A DNA stretch of 60,513 bases from Pseudofrankia coriaricola. Lineage in GTDB: Bacteria; Actinomycetota; Actinomycetes; Frankiales; Frankiaceae. The notes under the pieces were generated by a model. That model was given only the letters and a program-made list of their open reading frames with translations. It was not told the origin of the DNA and searched no databases. The stretch lies in the NCBI RefSeq assembly GCF_001854805.1, contig NZ_MBLO01000253.1:6176-66688 (forward strand), given 5' to 3'. Positions 22,439 to 31,049 of this stretch are shown here, piece after piece. The position numbers and the translations under genes are program-made. The stretch's first letter is position 1, and each line of letters opens with the position of its first letter.

Positions 22439-23881
22439 TTATGGATGCGACTGGTCCGCCCGGGCTCGGGCGCGGCGGGCCGCCAGATCCTCCGTGAGCG
22501 GCGGCGATGGGTCGGCGCGCATTGTGTCGAGAATCTCGGCGGTGTCCTTCGGAGTCGTCAACGGCGAGACGATCGCGAAACGGGCGAGTGTCTCGCCCTG
22601 GTGCACCGTCGGAGTGACGAACGCGAAACCATCACGCAGCAGGCGCTCGGACCAGGCGTGGTAGTCGCCCGCGGACCAGCCGAGCCGGCGGAACACCACC
22701 ACGGACAGCTCGGGCTCGCCGACGAGCTCCAGGTAGGGGGCCTCGCGGATCTGTTCCGCGCAGGCAGCCGCGGTGGCGAGCGCGCGCTCGATCGCCTCGG
22801 CGTAGGCGCGGGTGCCGTGCACCGCGAGCGAGAACCAGAACGGCAGGCCACGGGCTCGCCTGGTCAGCCCCACCGCGTAGTCGGTGGGGTTCCACACGTC
22901 CGGCGCGTCGAGCACCTGCAGGTAGCCGGCCTGCTGGGTATGAGCGGCCCGGGCAAGCGCCGGCTCACGGTAGATCAGCGCGCACGCGTCGAACGGCGCG
23001 AACAGCCACTTGTGCGGGTCGACGATGAAGGAGTCGCACAGTTCCAGGCCGTCGAACCGATGCCTCGCGGACGGCGCGGCCAGAGCGGCCAACCCGTATG
23101 CCCCATCGACATGCATCCACAGCCCGTGCGCTCTGGCCACCTCGGCCAGCCCGCGCAGGTCGTCGACGATGCCGAACTGGGTGGTGCCGGCGGTGGCGAC
23201 GACGGCGAACACACCATCGCGCCGGTCGGCGGGCAAACCATCGAGAGCGTGGGCGAGCGCGGGGCCGGTCAGCCGTCCATGCCCGTCGGAAGGCGCGTCG
23301 ACGATGTCGACATCCATCACCCGCGCGGCCTCGGCCAGCGACGAGTGTGCCTCCTGCCCACAGGCAAAGCTCCACCGACGCGGTGAGATGCCCGCCGCGG
23401 CGCACCTCGCGCGGGCCGCATGGCGAGCGGCGACCAGCGCGGACAGGTTGCCGACCGTCCCACCGGGCACGAACACGCCGCCGGCCGTGGCTGGGAGGCC
23501 CGCCAGGTCGGTAAGCCAGCGCAGCGCCTGGTTCTCCGCGAAGACAGCGCCCGCGCCTTCGAGCCAGCTACCCGCGTAGATCGACGAGGCACCGACAACC
23601 AGGTCGAACAGTATGGCGGCCCTGGTCGGAGCGGCGGGGATGAACGAGAGGTAGCGCGGATGGTCCGTTGAGATGCAGGCGCGGGCCAGCACCTCGTCAT
23701 AGAGGCGCAGCGCCTCGACACCACCGAGGCCGTCAGGAGTGACCGTCTCACCCACGGCGGCGGCGAGCTGGGCCGGCGACCGCGGCGCGTCCAGAGGCGC
23801 CGGGTCAAACCGCATCCGTTCCTGCGCGTACGCGATGACAGCGCGGGCCAGCTCGGCCGTCTGGTCGTCGTAGCGGTGCAC
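22439..23881 (-). CDS. Group II PLP-dependent amino-acid decarboxylase
   Basis: 480 residues from GTG 23881. A fold-type I decarboxylase of the aromatic-amino-acid/glutamate/diaminobutyrate group. HPRYLSFIPAAPT and GVFVPGGTVGNLSAL contact substrate and phosphate; SFACGQEAHSS carries the ring-stacking His; HVDGAYGLAALA has the Asp that binds the pyridine nitrogen; the Schiff-base Lys lies in DPHKWLFAPFD (about 300). Length is normal. The substrate cannot be fixed; aromatic amino acids or L-2,4-diaminobutyrate are the usual choices. Monocistronic and convergent with the NmrA-like gene. Confidence 0.9.
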   Translation of the reverse strand: MHRYDDQTAELARAVIAYAQERMRFDPAPLDAPRSPAQLAAAVGETVTPDGLGGVEALRLYDEVLARACISTDHPRYLSFIPAAPTRAAILFDLVVGASSIYAGSWLEGAGAVFAENQALRWLTDLAGLPATAGGVFVPGGTVGNLSALVAARHAARARCAAAGISPRRWSFACGQEAHSSLAEAARVMDVDIVDAPSDGHGRLTGPALAHALDGLPADRRDGVFAVVATAGTTQFGIVDDLRGLAEVARAHGLWMHVDGAYGLAALAAPSARHRFDGLELCDSFIVDPHKWLFAPFDACALIYREPALARAAHTQQAGYLQVLDAPDVWNPTDYAVGLTRRARGLPFWFSLAVHGTRAYAEAIERALATAAACAEQIREAPYLELVGEPELSVVVFRRLGWSAGDYHAWSERLLRDGFAFVTPTVHQGETLARFAIVSPLTTPKDTAEILDTMRADPSPPLTEDLAARRARARADQSHP

Positions 23882-24293
23882 AGTCCTCCCGTGCTCCAGC
23901 GCTCGCCATCCGGCCGCTTACACCCGCCTGTTTGTGGCGCGGCGCTTCTCCTACCGATTCGCGCGGCGGCGGCCACGGGTTCGGCGTTCTTCCGGTTCAG
24001 GGCGGCGAGACCCGCGGTTGAGCCTGGCCTGGCCCGGTGCGGGACGGCTCGCGCGCCAGCCCTTTCCAGCCTGTCGCAGCAGGCATGCCGCACACCGCCC
24101 ATGGCATGCCGCGCCATGGGCACGACGTGCCATGGGCGGCACGGTATGGGCGAGCCACGGGCGGCACGCGGAGACCGTCGCCGCCTGCCCGTTCCCTCAG
24201 GGCCCAGCCCGTCAGAACCGTCAGGACGGTGCTGGGCCAACCCTCATGGCTGTTGGTCTCACGCTCCGCCCGGAACCGCCCGGGCGGAACCGG
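23882..24293. other. Intergenic region with palindrome cluster and hairpins
   Basis: No supported gene. CGCCCATGGCA (24096-24106) and TGCCATGGGCG (24128-24138) form an 11-bp dyad, with a third GCCATGGGC between them at 24113-24121. GGCCCAGC/GCTGGGCC (24201-24208, 24231-24238) makes a further hairpin, possibly the terminator of the small leftward gene at 24294. Confidence 0.55.
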
Positions 24294-24383
24294 TCAGGCC
24301 TCCTGCTTGCCCTTGCGCTGACGCAGGAAGAAGCCACCGGTGGCCAGGGCGACCAGCAGGACGACGATGCCGACACGCTTCAT
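24294..24383 (-). CDS. Small single-span membrane peptide (29 aa)
   Basis: ATG 24383 with a strong ribosome site GGAGG five to six bases upstream. Sequence MKRVGIVVLLVALATGGFF then LRQRKGKQEA: one membrane helix and a basic tail. The form recalls the actinobacterial DLW-39 mini-proteins, but the Asp-Leu-Trp signature is missing. The ribosome site and clean hydrophobic-basic layout support a real gene. Function unknown. Confidence 0.55.
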   Translation of the reverse strand: MKRVGIVVLLVALATGGFFLRQRKGKQEA

Positions 24384-24990
24384 GACAACCTCCGAAATAC
24401 CTGTTGAAGACTTGTGGACGCCGACCCCTGGGGTCGGCGCCGCCGGATCAGGTTCCGACCGAATGTCACGGCGAAGTTTCCGCCCGGCATGGCCAGAGCA
24501 TGCCACGCACCGCACGGCATCGAGGTACCGGCACCGGCACGTGCCCGGCTTACCCCAAAGATCCGGCGCGCCGACGGGTGCCGCGGACGGGTTCCCCGCC
24601 TCGACCGGCGTGGAATCGACCGGATGTCTCCACCGCCACATCAGCTAGACACCCGGCGTGGCCACCCGTTGTCACCCGGTTCGTCACTACTTGTGCGCAG
24701 GATCGGCGAGGGGACCGCCCAGGCCGCGCGGACCGGCCCAACCCATCCGTCTGGCGCGGGTCCAGGTCAAACCTGCATAGCACCCACCGGGGCGCCGCCT
24801 CACGGCGCCGTCCGCCGGGCTCCGCGAGGCGGCCGGAGGTCCTGACGGCGCGACGCGGCGCGGCGCGCAGGTCTACGACGACACGGTGGTGGTGATCCAC
24901 CAGCCGCGTGCTGGCGGGCGAACATCGGCGCAGGCGGCGCTAGCCTGCCCCAGAATTCGGGGCGAGGGGGACAAACCCGCGTGGGATCGC
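24384..24990. other. Intergenic region upstream of the small membrane peptide and behind dnaX
   Basis: About 600 bp with no supported gene. The right end carries the dispersed repeat copy 24869-24932; the rest shows no clear motif beyond scattered GGCATGCC-like palindromes. Confidence 0.5.
24869..24932 (+). repeat. Dispersed repeat, copy 2 (partner at 1163-1240, minus)
   Basis: ACGACACGGTGGTGGTGATC followed by CACCAGCCGCGTGCTGG matches the minus strand of 1180-1235 with a few substitutions and one small gap. It lies about 60 bp behind the dnaX stop. Confidence 0.7.
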
Positions 24991-27384
24991 TCAGCCGTCG
25001 CCGCGCTGCTCGATGACGGTCGCGCCGAGGCCGACCCGTAGCAGTTCCACGGCGGCGGCCTCACCCGTCAGGGTCGCGCCCGGATGCGTCGGCGCGTCCT
25101 CGTCGTCCGGCGACGGCTCGTCGGTCGCGTCGTCGCCCGCGCCGAAGGCCCTGGGCACCGCGGTCGTGGTGTGGGAGGGCGTGGCCACGGCCCCCCCGGC
25201 GGCCGCGGAGCCCCCAACCGTGGTCACGGCCACCGGGGCAGGTGCCGCCGTGAGGCCGAGTCCGGCGTCCTGGCGGGCAAACGTGGGGGCCGGTGCGGCG
25301 TCGAGCCCGGGACCGAGCGGTCCGCGTTCCGCCGTAGCGATGGCGGAGCCAGCGAACCCACCCGCCCTGCCGGCGACACCGGCCTGGAGGGGTGGCTGCA
25401 CCCCGCCGCCCGCGAGGCCGGCGCCGTATCCGGCTGACGGCTGCGGCTGCGCGGCGTAGCCGGTCGGCGGGCGGACCCCTTGGCCCGGCTGCGGTCCCGA
25501 CCAGGCGGCCGCCGCCGGCGAGGGCGGCGGCCCGGGCGGCGTGGGCCCGGGCGGCGTCGGACGGCCCGGGCCGTCGGCCGTCGGCGCGTGGCCAGTCGGC
25601 GCGCCAGCGGGTCGGCCCGGCCCGCCCCGGGCGCCGCCGGCGCCGGGACGCCCGCCGCTCGCGCCGGGCTCGCCGATCGTCACCCGCCACGCGCCGCCGA
25701 ACGTCTCGGCGAGCGCCTCGGCCAGCACATCGGCATGGTTCCCCTGGCTGAACACCTTGGCCATCGGGGGTGTCGAGAGCGCGAGAAACACCTCGTTCGA
25801 CCGGACCTCGAGCACACTGACGTGCTCTACCAGGAGGCTCGCTGTCACCACCCTGCGGCGCCGTGTCGCGGCGAGCACCTGGTCCCACCTGGCACGCACA
25901 GTTGCCGCCTCAGGCCCGCCACCACCGTCGGCCGCGGCCGGCCGCTGTGCTGGCTGCGCGGCCGGCGGAGGCGGCGACTGCCGCCCGGCGGGGGCCGTCG
26001 GCCCGCTCGCCGGGCCGCCCCAGCCGCCGCCCGGCCGAGGCGCAGGGGCTCCATCAGCCGGCCCGGTCGACGGAGCCGGCCTGGGCTCGGCCGCGTGCGC
26101 GAGCGCGGGCGCGGATGCCGGCGGGCGTGTGCTCGGGGTGTACGGAGCCGGCGGCGCGGGCGAACCGACCGGAGCCGTGGGCTCGGCCGCGGAAGCGGAG
26201 GCGGGGGTCACCAAGGCCGGCGCGCCCGCGGCCTGGCCGCGCTCGAGCCGTTCCAGGCGGACGAGCAGCGCGGCCGGGTCGGTCGCGGCGCCCGGCAGCA
26301 GCACCCTGGCCAGGACGAGCTCGAGCAGCAGCCGAGGGCTCGCCGTCCCGCGCATCTCCGCGAGGCCGGCGTGCAGCACGTCGGCGGTCCGCGACAGCTC
26401 CGCCGGGCCGACCCGGCCCGCCTGGGCCTTCATTCGGTCGATCTGATCGGACGAGAAGGCATCGAGGAGGCCGCGCTCGACCGCGTCGGGCACAGCGTTG
26501 ATCAGAATGAGGTCGCGCAGCCGCTCCAGCAGGTCCGCGGTGAAGCGGCGCGGGTCGTGCCCCGACCCCACGACCTTGTCGACGACGGTGAACAGCGTCG
26601 CCCCGTCGCGGACGGCGAGCGCGTCGACGGTCTCGTCGAGCAGCACGCCGTCGGTCATCCCGAGCAGCGCGACCGCCCGGTCGTAGCGCAGCCCCTCTGG
26701 GCCAGCGCCCGCCAGCAGCTGGTCGAGCACCGACAGCGAGTCACGCACCGAGCCGGCGCCGGCTCGGACCACCAGCGGGAGCACCGACGGGTCGACCTCG
26801 GCGCCTTCCTGGGCGCACACCGAAGCCAGGTGGTCGCGTAGTACCCCCGGCGGCACCAGCCGGAAGGCGTAGTGATGCGTCCTGGACCGGATGGTGGCGA
26901 TCACCTTGTCCGGCTCGGTGGTCGCGAAGATGAACTTCAGGTAGGGCGGCGGCTCCTCGACGACCTTGAGCAGCGCGTTGAACGCCGCGGCGGTCACCAT
27001 GTGCGCCTCGTCCACCACGAAGACCTTGAACCTGGCCGATGCCGGCGCGAAGAACGCGCGTTCCCGCAGGTCACGCGCGTCATCGACGAGGCCGTGCGAG
27101 GCGGCGTCGATCTCGGTGACATCCATCGACGAGCCGGTCCGGATGGACACGCACTGGTCGCACACACCGCATGGCTCAGGCGTCGGCCCCCGCTCGCAGT
27201 TGAGCGAGGCGGCAAGGATCCGCGCCGACGAGGTCTTGCCGCAGCCGCGCGGGCCGCTGAACAGGTAGGCATGGTGCAGCCGGCCGGTGCGCAGCGCCTG
27301 CATCAGCGCCGTCGTCACATGCTCCTGCCCGACGACCTGGCTGAACGTCGCGGGCCGGTACCGGTTGTACAGCGCTGTGCTCAC
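24991..27384 (-). CDS. dnaX: DNA polymerase III subunit gamma/tau
   Basis: 797 residues from GTG 27384. Clamp-loader ATPase that loads the sliding clamp and couples the replisome. SGPRGCGKTSS (Walker A, about 44-54), a zinc module CERGPTPEPCGVCDQC (about 63-78), VVDEAHM (Walker B, about 125), EEPPPYLKFIFATTEPDK (sensor 1 region) and the lid domain are all normal. From residue 390 on, long Pro/Ala/Gly-rich linkers surround a conserved tau segment (ARWDQVLAATRRRRVVTASLLVEHVSVLEVRSNEVFLAL). The mature length is typical of Frankia and Streptomyces relatives. The SRP RNA gene lies about 450 bp upstream on the same strand. Confidence 0.95.
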   Translation of the reverse strand: MSTALYNRYRPATFSQVVGQEHVTTALMQALRTGRLHHAYLFSGPRGCGKTSSARILAASLNCERGPTPEPCGVCDQCVSIRTGSSMDVTEIDAASHGLVDDARDLRERAFFAPASARFKVFVVDEAHMVTAAAFNALLKVVEEPPPYLKFIFATTEPDKVIATIRSRTHHYAFRLVPPGVLRDHLASVCAQEGAEVDPSVLPLVVRAGAGSVRDSLSVLDQLLAGAGPEGLRYDRAVALLGMTDGVLLDETVDALAVRDGATLFTVVDKVVGSGHDPRRFTADLLERLRDLILINAVPDAVERGLLDAFSSDQIDRMKAQAGRVGPAELSRTADVLHAGLAEMRGTASPRLLLELVLARVLLPGAATDPAALLVRLERLERGQAAGAPALVTPASASAAEPTAPVGSPAPPAPYTPSTRPPASAPALAHAAEPRPAPSTGPADGAPAPRPGGGWGGPASGPTAPAGRQSPPPPAAQPAQRPAAADGGGGPEAATVRARWDQVLAATRRRRVVTASLLVEHVSVLEVRSNEVFLALSTPPMAKVFSQGNHADVLAEALAETFGGAWRVTIGEPGASGGRPGAGGARGGPGRPAGAPTGHAPTADGPGRPTPPGPTPPGPPPSPAAAAWSGPQPGQGVRPPTGYAAQPQPSAGYGAGLAGGGVQPPLQAGVAGRAGGFAGSAIATAERGPLGPGLDAAPAPTFARQDAGLGLTAAPAPVAVTTVGGSAAAGGAVATPSHTTTAVPRAFGAGDDATDEPSPDDEDAPTHPGATLTGEAAAVELLRVGLGATVIEQRGDG

Positions 27385-27590
27385 AGCGTCTCGAGCTCAC
27401 TCTGTCGCCGCACTCGCTCCGCCGCCTTCCTCGTCCCTCGGAAGGCAGCTCCGCGAGCTTGCTCCTGCGCTCGCCAACCCGCCCTCGCAGCCCGCGTCGC
27501 TACGTGCCCCGATCCGGTGCCTGGGCTGTCAGGGGAACGGGGCAAGGCCATTGTCCGCCTCCCACGACTACCGGTGCGGGGGCCACTCCG

Positions 27591-27805
27591 CCCCCAAGGC
27601 CGCGGCCCCCAAGATCGCGCGAAGCGCGACATCGGAGGTCCGGGAGCCACCCTCCCAGGCAGACATCACGAGCCCGCAAGCCACCCCTAACGACGACGAA
27701 GGACACCCCGCCGCGCCCGCAGGGCCGCGGCCCCCAAGGTCGCGCGAAGCGCGACATCGGGGGTCCGGGGGTCGCCCCCCGGGGCAGACATCACGAGCCC
27801 CGGGA
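27591..27805 (+). repeat. Two copies of the G/C-dyad repeat between dnaX and the SRP RNA
   Basis: GCCGCGGCCCCCAAG, TCGCGCGAAGCGCGACATCGG and GCAGACATCACGAGCCC recur in order from 27597 and 27723, about 126 bp apart. The right copy keeps the full dyad GGGGGTCCGGGGG/CCCCCCGGGG; the left is decayed. CGCGCGAAGCGCG forms a GAA-loop hairpin. Confidence 0.75.
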
Positions 27806-27831
27806 AGCCGCCCAAAGGGCGGCGAACAGGA

Positions 27832-27921
27832 GGACCCCTCGCGCACCCGCCAGAGCCCGCTTATCCTTGCTGCCTTCCGGCCCTGGGGAGGTTCACGAGG
27901 ATGACGCCACACGAGGGGTCT
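27832..27921 (-). ncRNA. ffs: Signal recognition particle RNA (small 4.5S type)
   Basis: Minus strand: terminal stem GACCCCTCG (27912-27920) pairs with CGAGGGGTC (27833-27841). The apical part GTGAACCTCCCCAGGGCCGG followed by AAGGCAGCAAGGATAA is the conserved domain IV (GGAAGC-type asymmetric loop) that binds Ffh. Position next to dnaX is normal for actinobacteria. Exact ends are estimated. Confidence 0.9.
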
Positions 27922-28051
27922 GCTCCGCAGTCTAGCCGGCCGGCGCCGATCTTGACGCCCGGGCCACCCCCGGCCTGAGACGCCTTCGAGATCGCTACCT
28001 GAGCCCCGCCCGCCAGCCCTCACCCGCCCGCGATCCGGTACTCTCGTCGGC

Positions 28052-28136
28052 GGAGGACTCGCCTAGTGGCCTAGGGCGCACGCTTGGAAAGCGTGTTGGG
28101 CTTACACCCTCGCGGGTTCGAATCCCGCGTCCTCCG
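28052..28136 (+). tRNA. tRNA-Ser (anticodon GGA)
   Basis: 85-nt class II tRNA. The acceptor stem GGAGGAC (28052-28058) pairs with GTCCTCC (28129-28135), discriminator G 28136. Anticodon loop TTGGAAA gives GGA. There is a long variable arm and a T-arm GCGGG/TTCGAAT/CCCGC. Confidence 0.97.
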
Positions 28137-28154
28137 CTCGGCGAGCCTGCTCGG

Positions 28155-28325
28155 TGCGGCGCACCTTCGCTTTGCGGAGGACGCAATATCTGCCCATGGG
28201 GGCGACCCCCTGGAACCCCCGGTGTCGGGCTTCGCCCGACCCACCGATCCACACAGCACCGCCACCACAACTCGGCACGGGACACCTTCGCTTTGCGGAG
28301 GACGCAGCATCCCCCAAAGGGCACC
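28155..28325 (-). repeat. G/C-dyad repeat copy with flanking direct repeats behind tRNA-Ser(GGA)
   Basis: CACCTTCGCTTTGCGGAGGACGC occurs at about 28160 and 28281. Between them, TCTGCCCATGGGGGCGACCC, CCCCCGGTGTCGGGCTTCGCCCGAC is the minus-strand form of the family at 20656 and 27591. As with tRNA-Ser(CGA), the repeat directly follows a tRNA-Ser gene. Confidence 0.7.
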
Positions 28326-28408
28326 CTCGCACCCGGCCGTCGAGGCCTCATCAACCCTCAGGTCCGCGCGCACGCCGCACAGGGCGCCCACCGCATAGGA
28401 TCATGGTC

Positions 28409-28804
28409 ATGTCGAATCCTGGGGACCCGTTTGGTGGGCTCGGCGGTGACGCGGCCGGTGGTTTCGGGGCGCTCTTTGAGCAGGCGCAGAAGATGCAGGC
28501 CGCGATGGTCACCGCGCAGCGGGAGCTCGCCGAGGCACGGATCGAGGGCAGCGCGGGTGGCGGGCTGGTGACCGCGACCGTGAACGGCGGCGGCGAGCTG
28601 GTCGACCTGAAGATCAGCGCGCGGGCCGTCGACCCGGACGACACCGAGACGCTTGCCGATCTGGTGCTGGCCGCGGTGCGCGACGCCACGACGAACGCGC
28701 ACAAGCTGGCCGAGCAGAAGATGGCGGCGGCCACGGGCGGGCTGGGCGACATACTCGGGGGGCCAGGCGGCGGCCTGCCGGGCGGCTTCCCCCAGCTCGG
28801 CTGA
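28409..28804 (+). CDS. YbaB/EbfC family nucleoid-associated protein
   Basis: 131 residues from ATG 28409, eight bases after AGGA; ATG 28403 is an in-frame alternative. The helical LFEQAQKMQAAMVTAQRELAEARIEGSAGGGLVTATVNGGGELVDLKI core and the C-terminal helix (DLVLAAVRDATTNAHKLAEQKM) are the YbaB fold. It binds DNA as a dimer without strong specificity and typically sits between dnaX and recR, as here. The Gly-rich ends are disordered. Confidence 0.93.
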   Translation: MSNPGDPFGGLGGDAAGGFGALFEQAQKMQAAMVTAQRELAEARIEGSAGGGLVTATVNGGGELVDLKISARAVDPDDTETLADLVLAAVRDATTNAHKLAEQKMAAATGGLGDILGGPGGGLPGGFPQLG

Positions 28805-28870
28805 CCACATCGGGTTTGGGCAGATTTCAGGGACCGACGGCGCTGACGGCGCGGGAACGGTAAGGCAAAC

Positions 28871-29470
28871 GTGTATGAAGGCGTCGTCCAGGACCTGATC
28901 GACGAGCTCGGGATGCTTCCCGGGATCGGGCCGAAGAGCGCGCAGCGCATCGCGTTCCACATTCTCGCCGCCGACCCGGCCGACGTCCGCCGGCTCGCCA
29001 AGACGCTCATCGAGGTCAAGGAGAAGGTCCAGTTCTGCCGGATCTGCTTCAACGTGGCCCAGGCCGAGCTGTGCCGGATCTGCTCCGACCCGCGCCGCGA
29101 CACGACGGCGATCTGTGTCGTCGAGGAGTCGAAGGACGTCGTCGCGGTCGAGCGGACCCGCGAGTTCCGCGGTCGCTACCACGTTCTGGGCGGGGCGATC
29201 AACCCGATCGGCGGCGTCGGCCCCGACGACCTGCACATCCGTGAGCTGATCGCGCGGCTGGCCGACGGCTCGGTGACCGAGCTGATCCTGGCGACCGACC
29301 CGAACACCGAAGGCGAGGTCACCGCGAGCTACCTCGCCCGCCAGATCGCCCCGATGGGCCTGACCGTCACCCGGCTGGCGAGTGGGCTGCCGATGGGCGG
29401 TGACCTGGAATGGGCGGACGAGGTGACCCTCGGCCGTGCCTTCGAGGGCCGCCGGACGGTCTCACCCTGA
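28871..29470 (+). CDS. recR: Recombination protein RecR
   Basis: 199 residues from GTG 28871. With RecF and RecO it loads RecA at gaps. A helix-hairpin-helix ([20 protein letters not shown], residues 12-33), a four-Cys zinc finger ([17 protein letters not shown], about 56-72), a Toprim domain from [11 protein letters not shown] and the C-terminal Walker-like loop are intact. Length is standard. Probably cotranscribed with ybaB 66 bp upstream. Confidence 0.96.
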   Translation: MYEGVVQDLIDELGMLPGIGPKSAQRIAFHILAADPADVRRLAKTLIEVKEKVQFCRICFNVAQAELCRICSDPRRDTTAICVVEESKDVVAVERTREFRGRYHVLGGAINPIGGVGPDDLHIRELIARLADGSVTELILATDPNTEGEVTASYLARQIAPMGLTVTRLASGLPMGGDLEWADEVTLGRAFEGRRTVSP

Positions 29471-29501
29471 GCGCCGTGCCGGCCGGCCCGCCCGACCTGG
29501 G

Positions 29502-30167
29502 CTAGAAACCGAGGATCGGCGCGTAGGTGGAGCTGGGAATCGCCGACAACGTCAGCAGAACGACGCTGATATCCAGCTCGTCCGCCTCGGCGGAGAAGTG
29601 CCCGAGCATGCCACGGGTCAGATAGACCGGCTGGCCGCCGCGGCTGACCCGCACCCCGAAGACACCCGTCGCGCGCAGCCACCAGACCCTGTCGGCCGCT
29701 CTGATGCGCACCTGCCGGCGGTCGCGGCGCAGGTCGGCTACGAGCCTGCGCAATCGCGGATGGTCGGCCCGCGGCCGGCTAGGCTGGTCGACCGCGCCGG
29801 CGATCTCCCGGCCCGCGGCGTGAACCACCAGGCGAGCCGGCTCCGCCGTCAGTTCGATCAGCGAGCTTTCCCGCGAGATCTCCTGCCCGGCGGGCCACAT
29901 CGTCGCCGGCCAGATTCCCTCCCCGGCGAGCACGCGCGCACCCAGCGGGCCGCCGGTCGGGTGCCCTGGCGGCAGCAGTGCGCCGACAACCATGCCGGCT
30001 CCGTCGAGCCGCCAGGCGACCGACACGACGGCGCCGGGCGCGAGGCCGGGCAGTGCCGGAGCGCGGGGGGCCGCTTCGGTGGAACTCGCGCGCACGGGCA
30101 GCATGCGCAGCATCCGGGTGGGAGTGACGTTGTGGATGAGGGTCCACGACTGGGTCAGACCGATCAT
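29502..30167 (-). CDS. Hypothetical protein (221 aa)
   Basis: From ATG 30167. No recognised family. Mostly beta-strand-like with Arg-rich loops (LAPGAVVSVAWRLDGAGMVVGALLPPG; LRRDRRQVRIRAADRVWWLRATGVFGVRVSR) and a hydrophobic C-terminus (DISVVLLTLSAIPS). No signal peptide. Convergent with recR with about 30 bp between stops. Coding use looks genuine: consistently GC-rich third positions in this frame only. Confidence 0.6.
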   Translation of the reverse strand: MIGLTQSWTLIHNVTPTRMLRMLPVRASSTEAAPRAPALPGLAPGAVVSVAWRLDGAGMVVGALLPPGHPTGGPLGARVLAGEGIWPATMWPAGQEISRESSLIELTAEPARLVVHAAGREIAGAVDQPSRPRADHPRLRRLVADLRRDRRQVRIRAADRVWWLRATGVFGVRVSRGGQPVYLTRGMLGHFSAEADELDISVVLLTLSAIPSSTYAPILGF

Positions 30168-30477
30168 GCCCGGCGCCTCCTCCAGCCATCCGCCAGCACG
30201 GCTCTGGAACGGGCGATCGGGCGAGCTAGGCGGCCCGGAATGTCCCGTGTCCAGCGTGAACCACGCTCCGCTTCCACCGGTGGACAGTCTGCCATCTGCC
30301 CCTTACGCATCGCAATACAAGTACATCTTGGGAGCTATCACGACATTCGATAACTCATACGGGTTGTCCGGAATGCCGACCGGGTCGCCCACCCCGGTCG
30401 CGACCCACCGGAAGCCGGATGACAGCGTGGAACGCGGAGCCGGCCCCAGCCGGTCATGTCAGGAGCGGGTACATCAG

Positions 30478-30939
30478 ATGATCATCAGTTCACACGTCGG
30501 AGCGGGTGCCCTGGTCGGCATGGCCGTCCGCAGACCGGGGGCGGCGCTCGCCGCGGGCTTCCTGTCCCACCTTGTGATGGACGCGCTGCCGCACTGGGGC
30601 ACCGGCCCGAACACCGAGCCAGAGTGGCTGCCGATCGCGAAGAAGGACGGCGTCGCGGGGCTCGCCGCGATGGCGCTGCTGACCGCGTCCGCACCGGCGG
30701 CCGTCCGGCTCGCCGTACTCGCCGGGATGACAGGCGCCTGCCTACCGGACACCGACAAGGTCGGTCGCTTCTTCGTCGGCCACAGCCCTTGGCCAGCCCG
30801 GTTCGACCATTTCCACGCGGCGATCCAGAACGAGGCCCGCCACCGTCTCCCCCGCGAGGTCGCCACCGCCGCCGCGCTCACGGCGATCAGCACGCTCACT
30901 CTGCGAGCCTGGTCCGCCCGCACCCCGCGGGCCGACTGA
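30478..30939 (+). CDS. Small membrane protein, DUF457/YdjM-like metal-dependent hydrolase family
   Basis: 153 residues from ATG 30478. ISSHVGAGALVGMAVRRPGAALAAGFLSHLVMDALPHWGT and ACLPDTDK with DHFHAAIQNEARHRLP place His and Asp residues as in the inner-membrane YdjM/DUF457 proteins. Three or so hydrophobic segments (GAALAAGFLSHLVMDAL, VAGLAAMALLTASAPAAVRLAVLAGM, VATAAALTAISTLTL) are present. Activity is unproven for the family. The upstream 300 bp is AT-richer and likely holds the promoter; AGGAG lies 13 bases before the start, slightly far. Confidence 0.7.
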   Translation: MIISSHVGAGALVGMAVRRPGAALAAGFLSHLVMDALPHWGTGPNTEPEWLPIAKKDGVAGLAAMALLTASAPAAVRLAVLAGMTGACLPDTDKVGRFFVGHSPWPARFDHFHAAIQNEARHRLPREVATAAALTAISTLTLRAWSARTPRAD

Positions 30940-31049
30940 AGCCGCCGCCATCGGCGCCCGCCCCTGGGCGCGGGTCCGGCGGCTCGGAGTTCCGAACCCG
31001 GAGTTCCGGAACCCGGAGTTCCGGAGGCCGGGCCTCAGCGCGCCGGGAA

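Noticed and set aside
22187-23386. Long plus-strand open frame over the PLP decarboxylase
   Set aside because: Antisense shadow; all family motifs are in the minus frame.
25480-26841. Plus-strand open frame over dnaX
   Set aside because: Antisense shadow of the Pro/Ala-rich dnaX tail, Arg-rich and without motifs.
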